From Chryseobacterium polytrichastri (GTDB lineage: Bacteria > Bacteroidota > Bacteroidia > Flavobacteriales > Weeksellaceae), in NCBI RefSeq assembly GCF_900142445.1, contig NZ_FRAV01000050.1:1-33693 (forward strand): DNA of 33,693 nt, given 5' to 3'. The notes beneath the pieces are model-generated. The model worked only from the letters and a program-made list of their open reading frames with translations, ran no database searches and was not told the origin of the DNA. The first letter of the stretch is position 1, and each line of letters starts with the position of its first letter. The position numbers and the translations under genes were made by a program. Below are positions 1 through 8,163 of this stretch, piece by piece.

Positions 1-94
1 GATTGATTCACTGTTAAATATACAAAAAAACAACCAGTAAAACAAACTAAATTAACTGAAAATCAATATATTAAAGCCTTAACTTAATGACATT
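1..94. mobile_element. possible insertion-sequence end abutting the broken thiolase
   Basis: The thiolase homology stops abruptly near base 95, and everything to the left is very AT-rich with no thiolase similarity. The junction sequence is TTAATGACATT at 84-94. One plus-strand frame reads about 12 codons from base 2 to a TAA near base 38, which could be the tail of a transposase gene followed by a terminal repeat. No catalytic motif is visible because the window ends here. The IS reading is inferred from the broken neighbour. A deletion junction is an alternative. Confidence 0.35.
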
Positions 95-288
95 GCGCTC
101 GCACCCAACCCCGCACTCAATACATTCCCCATATAAACACTGTCTACATATTTGGGAGACAGCGCAATACTCTCGTAAGCGTTTTGAATGGCAGCTGCTC
201 CCAATTGTGATGCTGTAAAACTTGATAAGTTGCCCATAAATCCGCCAATTGGAGTACGTTTTGCGGCAACAATAAATACTTCTTTCAT
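79..288 (-). pseudogene. acetyl-CoA acetyltransferase (thiolase), N-terminal fragment
   Basis: The first ~60 residues match the start of a degradative or biosynthetic thiolase: the MKEVFIVAAKRTPIGGF opening and the VYMGNVLSAGLG segment. Family members are about 390 residues long and carry the nucleophilic Cys near residue 90, then the His and second Cys of the active site near the C-terminus. All of these are missing. After AGLG the reading departs from the family (ASAMSLS) and stops. The fragment cannot be an active enzyme. The sequence upstream is intact and carries a promoter-like box and two palindromes, so the promoter may still fire. Whether the rest of the gene lies beyond the window edge cannot be seen. 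Confidence 0.8.
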
Positions 289-303
289 AATTAATTCACT
301 TTT

Positions 304-325
304 AAATATACCTATCGGTATATTT
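304..325. promoter_or_regulatory. palindromic operator copy 1 (TetR-like)
   Basis: Perfect inverted repeat with 9-bp arms AAATATACC and GGTATATTT and a 4-base spacer TATC. It lies 15 bases upstream of the thiolase start codon, probably inside the 5' leader. It shares both arms exactly with the palindrome at 411-432. The size and symmetry fit a TetR-family dimer site. The assignment to TetR is inferred; no such regulator is encoded in the window. Confidence 0.7.
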
Positions 326-398
326 TTAATTAAAAAATTTTTACATTTTAAATTCTGTCTTCATCATAAAATTTGGAGGCAGAATTAAATTGATGATA

Positions 399-406
399 CA
401 AAGATA
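399..406 (-). promoter_or_regulatory. -7 promoter element for the thiolase gene
   Basis: Read on the minus strand this is TATCTTTG, an exact match to the Bacteroidota -7 consensus TAnnTTTG. It would start transcription around 395, giving a leader of about 105 bases that contains operator copy 1. Operator copy 2 sits immediately upstream, over the -33 region. Confidence 0.5.
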
Positions 407-410
407 AACG

Positions 411-432
411 AAATATACCGATTGGTATATTT
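411..432. promoter_or_regulatory. palindromic operator copy 2 (TetR-like)
   Basis: Perfect inverted repeat with arms AAATATACC and GGTATATTT and spacer GATT, identical to copy 1 except for the spacer. The two centres are 107 bp apart. It overlaps the expected -33 region of the thiolase promoter, the position where a repressor would block polymerase. Confidence 0.7.
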
Positions 433-474
433 TTAAGCAATATTATATTGATGAATCAAAACAAAGGCATATTT

Positions 475-975
475 CTATTCTCTGGTCAATTGATCAAGCT
501 TTTTAAGCAAAGTCGGCATTCTGTAGGGGCCGTGCATTTTTTCTATGTTACTTTTCACTTCATCTACATCAGTTCCTTTACTGGTCGCAAACAAAGGAGT
601 TTTACTTTCGCCTCTGTAAATATTTCTTCTTTGAGAATCGGGAGTAGTGAATTCATTTTTAGCAATCCCAATAATTGGATATTTTTGGTCTAGCGCTTCA
701 TACAAATAGCCGCCCAGTCCTATTTTACCATCATTATCCAACGTTACATAGCCGTCAACAATGATACAATCGCCTTCTTTAAGTTCAATTTTTTGTAATA
801 AACTTACAATACAAGGCAGCTCTCTTTTGTAGAATGCACCGCTTTCATAATCGGAAGTGATTTCTGTCTTCTCACTGAAAATTTCGGTTTCTATTTCAGA
901 AGTCCAATCTTCAAAAGCAATACAGATCGTATTGGCGTAATCATCATAATAGTAGGTATCGAAAGCGTAAATCAT
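475..975 (-). CDS. endonuclease V-like protein
   Basis: 166-residue protein resembling a shortened endonuclease V (Nfi) fold. The clearest block is residues 72-106: IVDGYV, then KIGLGGYLYEAL, then PIIGIAKN. This parallels the family pattern of a VDG strand, a glycine-rich GLA-type loop and an IGVAK strand. D6, E52 (in KRELP), D74 and K106 fit the metal-binding and catalytic acidic positions. A C-terminal YRMPTLLKKLDQLTR resembles the family's YRLPEP...AD/H segment, though the position often held by His appears to be Asp here. Bacterial EndoV is about 220 residues and cuts near deoxyinosine in DNA. This protein is shorter and divergent, so activity is uncertain. It is transcribed alone, downstream of the M28 peptidase terminator. 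Confidence 0.65.
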   Translation of the reverse strand: MIYAFDTYYYDDYANTICIAFEDWTSEIETEIFSEKTEITSDYESGAFYKRELPCIVSLLQKIELKEGDCIIVDGYVTLDNDGKIGLGGYLYEALDQKYPIIGIAKNEFTTPDSQRRNIYRGESKTPLFATSKGTDVDEVKSNIEKMHGPYRMPTLLKKLDQLTRE

Positions 976-1001
976 TAGTCCTTTAATTATAACTTTAATA
1001 A

Positions 1002-1032
1002 AAGCCTATAAGATTCTATATCCTATAGGCTT
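1002..1032 (-). terminator. intrinsic terminator of the M28 peptidase gene
   Basis: Inverted repeat AAGCCTATA / TATAGGCTT (9-bp perfect stem, 13-base loop), followed on the minus strand by a T-rich run. It lies 33 bases past the peptidase stop codon. Confidence 0.7.
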
Positions 1033-1064
1033 ACTTGTATTTTATTATTGATAAAAATCATTAA

Positions 1065-2117
1065 TTATTTTTTATCAACTACAATTCTATCTGCTCTATT
1101 CGCTATTTCCCAAGCGGTTGCAAATACCAATTGTGTTCTTTTTTGTAACAAAGGATAATCTATTTTATCCGGCTTATCCGTTGGCTTGTGATAGTCTTCA
1201 TGAATACCGTCAAAGAAAAATGCTACAGGCACATTATTTTTCGCAAAATTGTAATGATCTGACCTGTAATACAATTGTTCCGGGTCCTTAGGATCATCAT
1301 ATTTATAGTTCAGTTCCAGATTATTCGTTCTCTTGTTTGCTGCTTCATTAATCACTTTTAATTGAGCGCTTAACATCTCAGAACCAATAACATACACGTA
1401 CTGTTTCCCTCTGTTCTCAGGGTCATCACGACCAATCATATCGATGTTTAAATCTACTACTGTATTCGCTAAAGGAAACACCGGATTATCCGTATAATAT
1501 TCAGATCCAAACAGGCCGTGCTCTTCTCCTGTTACATGAAGAAACAGAATAGATCTCTTGGGACCGTTCCCTGCCTTTTTAGCGCTCTGAAACGCCTTTG
1601 CAATCTCCATGACACCAACCGTTCCACTTCCGTCATCATCAGCTCCGTTATAAACTACTCCATTCTTTGTGCCCACATGATCGTAGTGTGCAGAAACTAC
1701 AACAATCTCATCCGGCTTTTCTGTTCCTTCGATAAAGGCCAGAATATTTTCAGAATCAGGAAGATTTCCACCGCCTCTTTTCTTCATAAAATCTGACGGA
1801 ACTTTTTGATAATAAGACCCTAATGTCTTTGGATAAGAAATTCCTAAGCTTTTATAATAATTGATCATATACTCTCCCGCTTTTTTCTGTCCGGGACTTC
1901 CGGTATCTCTTCCCCCCATTTCATCAGAAGCAATTACATATAAGTTCTTCTTTAGGTCATCTGCACTAATCATCTTATAAGCAGCTAGAAAAGCCTTATC
2001 TCCTTTTGCAACAGTACTCGAAGATCCTTCAGGTTTCGCAGTATCATTTGAAACTTTTGACGTTCCACAACTTACCAATAATGCAACAGAAAATAATGGT
2101 ATTAGTAGTTTTTTCAT
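1065..2117 (-). CDS. M28-family zinc aminopeptidase, lipoprotein
   Basis: 350-residue secreted peptidase. Residues 1-17 form a lipoprotein signal ending in LLVSC, with C17 as the acylation site, so the mature protein should sit in the outer or inner membrane facing the periplasm or surface. The M28 metal and catalytic residues are all recognisable: H144 in SAHYDH, D161 in GADDDGSG, the catalytic and ligand pair E198-E199 in TGEEHG, D226 in NIDMIGRDD and H310 in EDYHKPTD. These enzymes bind two zinc ions and remove N-terminal amino acids from peptides, consistent with nutrient scavenging. The protein has a catalytic domain only, with no PDZ, PA or sorting domain. It is a single gene with its own terminator, divergent from the aminotransferase gene. 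Confidence 0.9.
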   Translation of the reverse strand: MKKLLIPLFSVALLVSCGTSKVSNDTAKPEGSSSTVAKGDKAFLAAYKMISADDLKKNLYVIASDEMGGRDTGSPGQKKAGEYMINYYKSLGISYPKTLGSYYQKVPSDFMKKRGGGNLPDSENILAFIEGTEKPDEIVVVSAHYDHVGTKNGVVYNGADDDGSGTVGVMEIAKAFQSAKKAGNGPKRSILFLHVTGEEHGLFGSEYYTDNPVFPLANTVVDLNIDMIGRDDPENRGKQYVYVIGSEMLSAQLKVINEAANKRTNNLELNYKYDDPKDPEQLYYRSDHYNFAKNNVPVAFFFDGIHEDYHKPTDKPDKIDYPLLQKRTQLVFATAWEIANRADRIVVDKK

Positions 2118-2180
2118 TCTAGAATAATTTGCTTAAAAATAACAAAATTTATTTAATCTGTAAGCGATTACAATTTTTCA

Positions 2181-2188
2181 TATATTTG
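2181..2188 (+). promoter_or_regulatory. -7 promoter element for the aminotransferase gene
   Basis: TATATTTG matches TAnnTTTG. The predicted transcription start near 2192 leaves a leader of about 14 bases before the ATG at 2206. No clear -33 TTG at the right spacing was found. Confidence 0.5.
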
Positions 2189-2205
2189 ATTTAAATGCAC
2201 AATAC

Positions 2206-3345
2206 ATGGAAAATATTTACGGATTCACTCATTATTCTTTTTTTACCGATATGGCAGAGCTTGCCTCGAAGCACAACAGTTTTGATCTCTCTTTAGGATT
2301 ACCTGATTTTGAAATTGATGATCGTTTAAAACAGTATTTAAAAGAAGCCGCTGATCTTAACAACCATAATTATGAGCCACTTGCAGGAAATCCTCTGCTG
2401 ATTGAAAATATAATTCAATATAATGCTAAACGGAAAAACAGTATTCAACTGAATGAAAATGAAGTAACCATTGTCCCATGTGCAACCTTTGCTTTATATA
2501 CTTCCCTTAAAAGCATTTTGAATCAAGGAGATGAAGTGATTGTAATACAACCTTCTTATTATACCTATGCTCCTTCAATTGTATTAAATGGTGGAGTCCC
2601 GGTGTATTATGACCTTGACAATGATTTTGCCATAAACTGGGAGAAACTTCAAAATTGCATTTCACAAAAAACAAAAGCAATTATTGTCAATTCTCCACAA
2701 AATCCAACAGGAAAAATCTGGTCTAAAGCAGATTGGAATCAATTGTATGAGCTGATAAAAGATCAAGAGATCTATCTGATTTCCGAAGAGATTTACGACA
2801 CTTTTTGCTATGATGGTATTGAACATTACAGTTCATTTTTACACCCCGAATTAAAGAAAAGAACGTTCTGTATTTTTTCCTTTGGCAAAATGTTTCATAC
2901 CACTGGTTGGAAAGTAAGTTACCTGCTCACTCCCAAAGAATTAACTTCAAAATTCAGATGTCATCAACAATATATTTCTTACAGCGCCAATGCACCTGCT
3001 CAATATGCTTTAGCAAAATATTTGGCCATTTTTAACCCTTCAGAAACACAACAACTCATGCAAAATAAAAGGGATATTTTTAATGAATTGATTAAAGACA
3101 CCCCTTTTGAAGTTGAACAAAAAGCAGAAGGAAGCATCTTTCAAGTTGTGAATTTCAGGAAAATTTCTAAAACGATGACCGATGTAGAATTTTCAAAATG
3201 GCTGACCATTGAAAAGAAGGTTTCCTGCCTTCCTCTCTCTGCGTTTTATAACTCAAGACAAAACTCTGACTATGTACGTTTTAGCTTTGGTAAAAAAGAT
3301 GAAGTTATTATTCAGGCGTTGGAATATTTAAGGAAAAATTTGTAG
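2206..3345 (+). CDS. PLP-dependent methionine aminotransferase (YbdL/KAT-like)
   Basis: 379-residue fold-type I aminotransferase, full length for the family. Visible landmarks are LSLGLPDF (28-35), NYEPLAGNP (55-63), the cofactor-ring loop NSPQNPTGK (162-170), and SFGKMFHTTGWK (225-236), where K228 is the expected Schiff-base lysine. A late Arg in YVRFSFGKKDE is the expected carboxylate-binding residue. The N-terminal motif set is closest to E. coli YbdL and the kynurenine/glutamine transaminases that prefer methionine, an enzyme type used to regenerate methionine from its 2-oxo acid. Substrate assignment rests on family resemblance. It is a single gene, and no salvage-pathway neighbours are present. 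Confidence 0.85.
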   Translation: MENIYGFTHYSFFTDMAELASKHNSFDLSLGLPDFEIDDRLKQYLKEAADLNNHNYEPLAGNPLLIENIIQYNAKRKNSIQLNENEVTIVPCATFALYTSLKSILNQGDEVIVIQPSYYTYAPSIVLNGGVPVYYDLDNDFAINWEKLQNCISQKTKAIIVNSPQNPTGKIWSKADWNQLYELIKDQEIYLISEEIYDTFCYDGIEHYSSFLHPELKKRTFCIFSFGKMFHTTGWKVSYLLTPKELTSKFRCHQQYISYSANAPAQYALAKYLAIFNPSETQQLMQNKRDIFNELIKDTPFEVEQKAEGSIFQVVNFRKISKTMTDVEFSKWLTIEKKVSCLPLSAFYNSRQNSDYVRFSFGKKDEVIIQALEYLRKNL

Positions 3346-3350
3346 TTTAC

Positions 3351-3378
3351 TTGTCATTGCGAGGAACGAAGCAATCTC
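3351..3378 (+). repeat. dispersed intergenic repeat (GTCATTGCGA...GAAGCAATCTC type)
   Basis: The motif GTCATTGCGAGGAACGAAGC followed by AATCTC is a short interspersed sequence seen between genes in many bacteria including Flavobacteriia. A diverged copy in the opposite orientation is at 29065-29095. It is non-coding and lies just after the aminotransferase stop codon. Confidence 0.6.
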
Positions 3379-3420
3379 CTCATTATTAAAATCTTAGTTA
3401 AAATTGTCACTATTTTTTTC

Positions 3421-3451
3421 TCCCACAGATCTCGCAGATTTTCACAGATGA
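3421..3451 (+). repeat. dispersed CAGATT/CACAGATGA-type repeat
   Basis: CCACAGATCTCGCAGATTTT followed by CACAGATGA is internally repetitive (CAGAT three times). I recognise it as a common intergenic repeat in Chryseobacterium-like genomes. A more diverged relative may lie at 26221-26251. No coding potential is seen. Confidence 0.45.
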
Positions 3452-3462
3452 TTAAGTATGAA

Positions 3463-3487
3463 AAAGCACCGCCTATTGCAGTGCTTT
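3463..3487 (-). terminator. terminator between the aminotransferase and hppA genes
   Basis: Stem AAAGCAC / GTGCTTT, extended by a GC/GC pair after one mismatch, with a short loop. On the minus strand it is followed by a T run, fitting termination of hppA. It may also slow plus-strand transcription from the convergent aminotransferase gene. Confidence 0.65.
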
Positions 3488-3513
3488 AATTATATGTTTT
3501 GAAATCAATCTAT

Positions 3514-6252
3514 TTACAGAGAAAGGACTCTTACATCAATTCTTCTGTTTTTGGCTTTACATTCATCCGTATCATTTGCTTCACAAACAGGATGTTGAGA
3601 GCCATAGCCTTCCGCTTCTATTCTGTCTGCAGAAATGCCCAATTCCAGTAATTTTAATTTTGCAGTTTGCGCTCTTAAATTAGATAACTTCTGATTGCTT
3701 TCTACATTTCCCGTATCATCTGTATACCCTCCTAATTTTACTTTAAGATCAGGATATGCATTTAAGATTTCCGCTAAATTATTTAATTGAGCATCTGAAC
3801 CTACTTTTAAATCACTCGAACCACTTTGGAAATACAAATTCTCAATCGTATACCAATTATCCGGTTCTAAAACCACTTTACTTTTCTGTTTTACCGCTTT
3901 GTACATTTGATACAGTTGGCTTCCATCACCAAGAGAAATCATTTTCCCGTCTTTTAATTTTATTTCCTCAACCTTTCCTGTTTCATATACAAAATCTCCG
4001 CTTTCGTTTAAATGACCTTTAATTTCTTTAATAATCAATACTTTGCCTGTTTCAATATTCATTCCCTGTGCACTGGCATGAGCAGCCTCCATGGCTAGTA
4101 AGCTTTCTATTTTAGCCTTTCTGTTCATTTCAATTTTATCTTTATGCAAGACTGCTAAAGTTGGCGCAATCACCAATGATACAATTGACATTAATTTGAT
4201 CAAAATATTCATCGATGGCCCAGAGGTATCTTTAAACGGATCTCCCACCGTATCACCTGTTACCGAAGCTTTATGGGGCTCTGAACCTTTGTAATACATC
4301 TTCCCGTTGATATCAACCCCTTTTTCAAAAGATTTTTTAGCATTATCCCATGCTCCACCGGCATTATTCTGAAACATTCCCATTAAAACACCACAAACCG
4401 TAGCTCCTGCCAAAAAGCCTCCTAACACTTCAGGACCAAAAATAAATCCCATCAAAAGAGGTGAAATTATGGCAATAGCTCCAGGCAACATCATTTTTCT
4501 AATGGAAGCGTCGGTAGAAATCGCAACACATTTTTCATATTCGGGTTCTGCTTTGCCTTCTAATATCCCCGGAATTTCACGAAACTGCCTTCTTACTTCT
4601 TCCACCATGGCCATAGCGGCCTGTCCAACTGCGGTAATCGCCAATGAAGAAAAGATAAATGGAATCATTCCGCCAATAAATAATCCGGCCAGCACATCAG
4701 CTCTATAAATATCAATCCCGTCGATACCCGCAATCCCAACAAAAGCAGCGAACAAAGCCAGAGCCGTCAACGCTGCAGAAGCAATCGCAAAACCTTTTCC
4801 TGTTGCTGCTGTTGTATTTCCTACAGCGTCCAAAATATCTGTTTTTTCACGAACTTCTTTTGGCAGTTCACTCATTTCTGCAATTCCTCCTGCGTTATCA
4901 GCAATCGGTCCAAATGCATCAATAGCCAGCTGCATTGCCGTAGTAGCCATCATACCTGCTGCTGCAATAGCCACACCGTACAATCCGGCACATAAATAAG
5001 AACCATAAATCCCGCCTGCCAACACAATGATCGGTAGTAAAGTAGATTCCATTCCCACCGCTAAACCACCAATGATGTTAGTCGCATGACCTGTAGATGA
5101 TTGCCTTACAATACTTGAAACAGGTCTTTTTCCTATTGCCGTATAATATTCTGTGATGATACTCATTAAAGTTCCCACAACCAATCCGACAATGATTGCC
5201 CCGAAGACCCCCATTTTAGTGAACTCGTGTCCTCTTAAAACCATTTTTTCAGGTAAAATATAGGTTGTTAAAAAATAACAAGCGACCGCTGTAATTACGA
5301 TGCTCCCCCAGTTTCCAAGATTTAAAGCATTCTGGACGCTTGCCATAGACGAACCTTCATTATCATTAATTTTAACAAATAAGGTTCCTATCATTGAAAA
5401 AATAATTCCTGTTCCTGCTATTAACATCGGCAAAAGAATCGGTGCAAAACCACCGAATGAATCATCAGACATCGTTTCTCTTCCCAGCACCATTGTTGCT
5501 AAAACAGTCGCGACATACGAACCAAATAAATCGGCTCCCATCCCGGCTACATCTCCTACGTTATCTCCTACATTATCTGCAATTGTAGCAGGATTTCTAG
5601 GATCATCTTCAGGAATTCCCGCTTCTACCTTTCCTACTAAATCAGCCCCCACATCAGCTGCTTTTGTATAAATACCCCCACCTACTCTTGCAAAAAGTGC
5701 AATAGATTCGGCACCAAGAGAAAATCCGGTAAGAATTTCAATGGTTCTTTCCATCTCATGGGAATCTACTCCTGCATCTGGGGCAAAAATTTGTTTAATG
5801 ATTAGAAAAAGTGATCCTAATCCTAACACAGCCAATCCGGCAACGCCCATTCCCATTACGGAACCGCCTCTAAATGAAACCTTAAGCGCCTTAGATAAAG
5901 ACGTTCGTGCCGCCTCTGCTGTTCTTACATTGGCCTTAGTGGCGATTTTCATCCCAATAAAACCCGCTAAAGCAGAGAAAAATGCTCCAATCGCAAAAGC
6001 AATCCCAATACTCCAATGCGAACTGGAACTGTTCATTCCCATTATAGCTAACAAAACAGCAACTATAATCACAAAATAGGTTAATACTTTGTACTCAGCT
6101 TTCAAAAAAGCCATGGCACCGTCAGCAATATGCCCGCTGACTATCTTCATTTTTTCATTTCCTGCATTCTGCTTGCTTACCCAATTACTTTGAAGAAACG
6201 TATAAAGCAACGCAATGACGCCAAAAACCGGAATTAAATAGAACAAATTCAT
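3514..6252 (-). CDS. hppA: membrane-bound ion-pumping pyrophosphatase with C-terminal OmpA domain
   Basis: 912 residues from the preferred start MNLFYLIPVFG. An in-frame ATG 30 bases upstream would add an unlikely AT-rich decapeptide. Residues 1 to ~700 are a complete 16-helix M-PPase, which splits pyrophosphate and pumps H+ and/or Na+ across the inner membrane. It has DNVGDNVGD (226-234), GNTTAATGKG (478-487) and GDPFKDTSGPS (670-680). The Ala in GNTTAATGKG marks the K+-dependent class. Canonical enzymes end soon after that last motif. Here a ~100-residue charged linker leads to an OmpA-like peptidoglycan-binding domain (about 799-912) with the ligand-type residues D845 (in GYTDDTG) and R860 (in NLRAQ), plus C890 and C898, which could form a disulfide. 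In solved M-PPases the C-terminus faces away from the cytoplasm, so this domain would be periplasmic. Ion specificity cannot be told from sequence alone. Confidence 0.92.
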   Translation of the reverse strand: MNLFYLIPVFGVIALLYTFLQSNWVSKQNAGNEKMKIVSGHIADGAMAFLKAEYKVLTYFVIIVAVLLAIMGMNSSSSHWSIGIAFAIGAFFSALAGFIGMKIATKANVRTAEAARTSLSKALKVSFRGGSVMGMGVAGLAVLGLGSLFLIIKQIFAPDAGVDSHEMERTIEILTGFSLGAESIALFARVGGGIYTKAADVGADLVGKVEAGIPEDDPRNPATIADNVGDNVGDVAGMGADLFGSYVATVLATMVLGRETMSDDSFGGFAPILLPMLIAGTGIIFSMIGTLFVKINDNEGSSMASVQNALNLGNWGSIVITAVACYFLTTYILPEKMVLRGHEFTKMGVFGAIIVGLVVGTLMSIITEYYTAIGKRPVSSIVRQSSTGHATNIIGGLAVGMESTLLPIIVLAGGIYGSYLCAGLYGVAIAAAGMMATTAMQLAIDAFGPIADNAGGIAEMSELPKEVREKTDILDAVGNTTAATGKGFAIASAALTALALFAAFVGIAGIDGIDIYRADVLAGLFIGGMIPFIFSSLAITAVGQAAMAMVEEVRRQFREIPGILEGKAEPEYEKCVAISTDASIRKMMLPGAIAIISPLLMGFIFGPEVLGGFLAGATVCGVLMGMFQNNAGGAWDNAKKSFEKGVDINGKMYYKGSEPHKASVTGDTVGDPFKDTSGPSMNILIKLMSIVSLVIAPTLAVLHKDKIEMNRKAKIESLLAMEAAHASAQGMNIETGKVLIIKEIKGHLNESGDFVYETGKVEEIKLKDGKMISLGDGSQLYQMYKAVKQKSKVVLEPDNWYTIENLYFQSGSSDLKVGSDAQLNNLAEILNAYPDLKVKLGGYTDDTGNVESNQKLSNLRAQTAKLKLLELGISADRIEAEGYGSQHPVCEANDTDECKAKNRRIDVRVLSL

Positions 6253-6383
6253 ATTTATTATTTTTATATTAAAAAAACACAATTACTTTTATAAATATAA
6301 TAAATTTTCTAAATACTTTGTAAAATTCAATATAATTATATATAATTTTTGTACATTTATTCATCACCACTTAATGAATTACA

Positions 6384-8111
6384 ATGATTATGAAAACATT
6401 ATTTTATACCATCTTTTCAGTGCTGTTCATCTACAGCTGCCAAAACAGACCCCCGAAAGAAACAGCCGATTCTCTTTATTTCGGAGGCACCATTTTAACC
6501 ATGGAAAACAGTCCGGCTCAAGTAGAAGCTGTTGCCGTAAAAAATGGTAAAATTCTTTTCGCCGGAACAAAATCAGAGGCTGATCATTATGTAAACGATC
6601 AAACAAAACAGATTAATCTTAATGGTAAAACACTGTTACCCGGCTTTATAGATGTTCATGGACATTTTACTTCAAGAGCAGGAATGATGCAGGCAATAGA
6701 TCTTTCTCCAGAGCCTTATGGCACCGTTAATTCAATAAAAGACCTTCAAACAACCATAAAAAATTATATAAAAGAACACAACATTCCCAAAACTCAACCG
6801 CTCATTGGGAATGGATATGATGATGCTATTATGGTAGAGCACCGACATCCTACGAAAGAGGAATTGGATGCAATCAGTAAAACCAATCCCATCATTGTTA
6901 TTCACACTTCCGGCCATGCAAGCGTTGCCAACAGTGCCATGCTTAAGTTTTTGGGGATCTCTGAATCTGCAAAAGATCCTGAGGGCGGACATTATGGAAG
7001 AAATAAAAAAACAGGAAAGCTCAACGGTAAATTAGAAGAAAATGCAAGCTTTATGGCTCTTCTTAATTTAACCGAAAAGATGAGCAAAGGAACCAATACC
7101 CAAGCTCAGGCCATGGATAATTTAATGAAAGCCCAAGAAGAATGGTTAAGTTACGGACAAACAACTATTTGCGACGGAAGAACTATGGGAGAAAGCGTAA
7201 ATCTTTTAGAAAAAGCTGCTGCTGAACATTTGTTTAAAGCAGATATAGTTTACTTCCCAGATTATGAATATTTTAAAAAAGATCTGGATGCCTTTAAACC
7301 TAAATACATGCATTATGATAATCATTTGAAATTGGCAGGCTTCAAATTTTCAGACGATGGTTCTCCGCAAGGAAAAACGGCTTGGCTTACTCAGCCCTAT
7401 TTGGTGCCGCCAGAGGGTCAATCTAAAGACTATAAAGGTTTTCCTATTTTCACGGATGAAGTTCTCTATGAAGATTTAAAAACATTATTTCAAAATAATA
7501 TCACTGCACAACTGCATGTAAATGGTGATGCAGCGATTGATCAGGCAATACGCGTGATTCAAAGATTAAAAGAGGAAAAAATATACAAACCTGAATTGCG
7601 CGTTACGCTAATTCATGTACAAAACAGCCGTCCAGACCATATTCAAAAAATAAAAGATCTGGGTCTTATTCCATCGTATTTTTCAACCCACGCTTATTTA
7701 TGGGGAGATTGGCATTATTCAAGTGTATTTGGTCCCGAAAGAGCCTCTTTTATCAGTCCAGCAAACTCTGCATTAAAGACTGGAATTCTATTTACTATTC
7801 ATCATGATGCTCCTGTAACGCCACCCGATTTAATTACTGCCGTATACGCTGCTGTTAACAGAAAAACGCGCTCAGGAATGATCCTAGGTCCTAACGAAAG
7901 AATTGAACCTATTGAAGCTTTAAAAGCAATCACAATTAATGCAGCTTATCAATTACAGGAAGAAAATAGAAAAGGTTCTATTAAAGCAGGTAAGTTGGCT
8001 GATTTTGTCATACTCGATCAAAACCCGTTAACAATAGATCGTGAAAAACTTCGTGATATAATGGTACTAGAAACCATAAAAGAAGGTGTTACAGTGTATC
8101 AAAGAAAATAA
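6384..8111 (+). CDS. YtcJ-like amidohydrolase (amidohydrolase 3), lipoprotein
   Basis: 575-residue metal-dependent hydrolase. The N-terminus is a lipoprotein signal with lipobox IYSC (Cys near residue 19), so it acts outside the cytoplasm. The amidohydrolase barrel is complete: the metal-binding HxH in GFIDVHGHF, TSGHASVANS, FSDDGSPQGKTAWL, LHVNGDAAIDQ, LIHVQNSRPDH and the late HHDAPVTPPD, which carries the catalytic Asp. The C-terminal beta part (GKLADFVILDQNPL) is typical of the superfamily. The YtcJ/AepA group has few defined substrates, so the specific reaction is unknown. A second ATG at 6390 (MKTLFYTIF) is an equally good start. The outer-membrane protein gene begins 52 bases downstream and may be cotranscribed. 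Confidence 0.88.
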   Translation: MIMKTLFYTIFSVLFIYSCQNRPPKETADSLYFGGTILTMENSPAQVEAVAVKNGKILFAGTKSEADHYVNDQTKQINLNGKTLLPGFIDVHGHFTSRAGMMQAIDLSPEPYGTVNSIKDLQTTIKNYIKEHNIPKTQPLIGNGYDDAIMVEHRHPTKEELDAISKTNPIIVIHTSGHASVANSAMLKFLGISESAKDPEGGHYGRNKKTGKLNGKLEENASFMALLNLTEKMSKGTNTQAQAMDNLMKAQEEWLSYGQTTICDGRTMGESVNLLEKAAAEHLFKADIVYFPDYEYFKKDLDAFKPKYMHYDNHLKLAGFKFSDDGSPQGKTAWLTQPYLVPPEGQSKDYKGFPIFTDEVLYEDLKTLFQNNITAQLHVNGDAAIDQAIRVIQRLKEEKIYKPELRVTLIHVQNSRPDHIQKIKDLGLIPSYFSTHAYLWGDWHYSSVFGPERASFISPANSALKTGILFTIHHDAPVTPPDLITAVYAAVNRKTRSGMILGPNERIEPIEALKAITINAAYQLQEENRKGSIKAGKLADFVILDQNPLTIDREKLRDIMVLETIKEGVTVYQRK

Positions 8112-8163
8112 AATACGCTACGCTTTTTCCTTTAAAAAATTACTTCGAATAAAACTTTTAATT

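Noticed and set aside
5300..6079. Plus-strand ORFs of 112-123 residues opposite hppA
   Set aside because: They are rich in Pro, Ala and Ile as expected for the complement of membrane-helix codons, with no start signal or family match.
6253..6282. Upstream start for hppA adding ten residues
   Set aside because: The added codons are an AT-rich leader, and the family N-terminus begins at the next ATG.
8086..8163. 26-residue extension of the outer-membrane protein
   Set aside because: It overlaps the amidohydrolase gene and would bury the clean signal peptide that starts at 8164.
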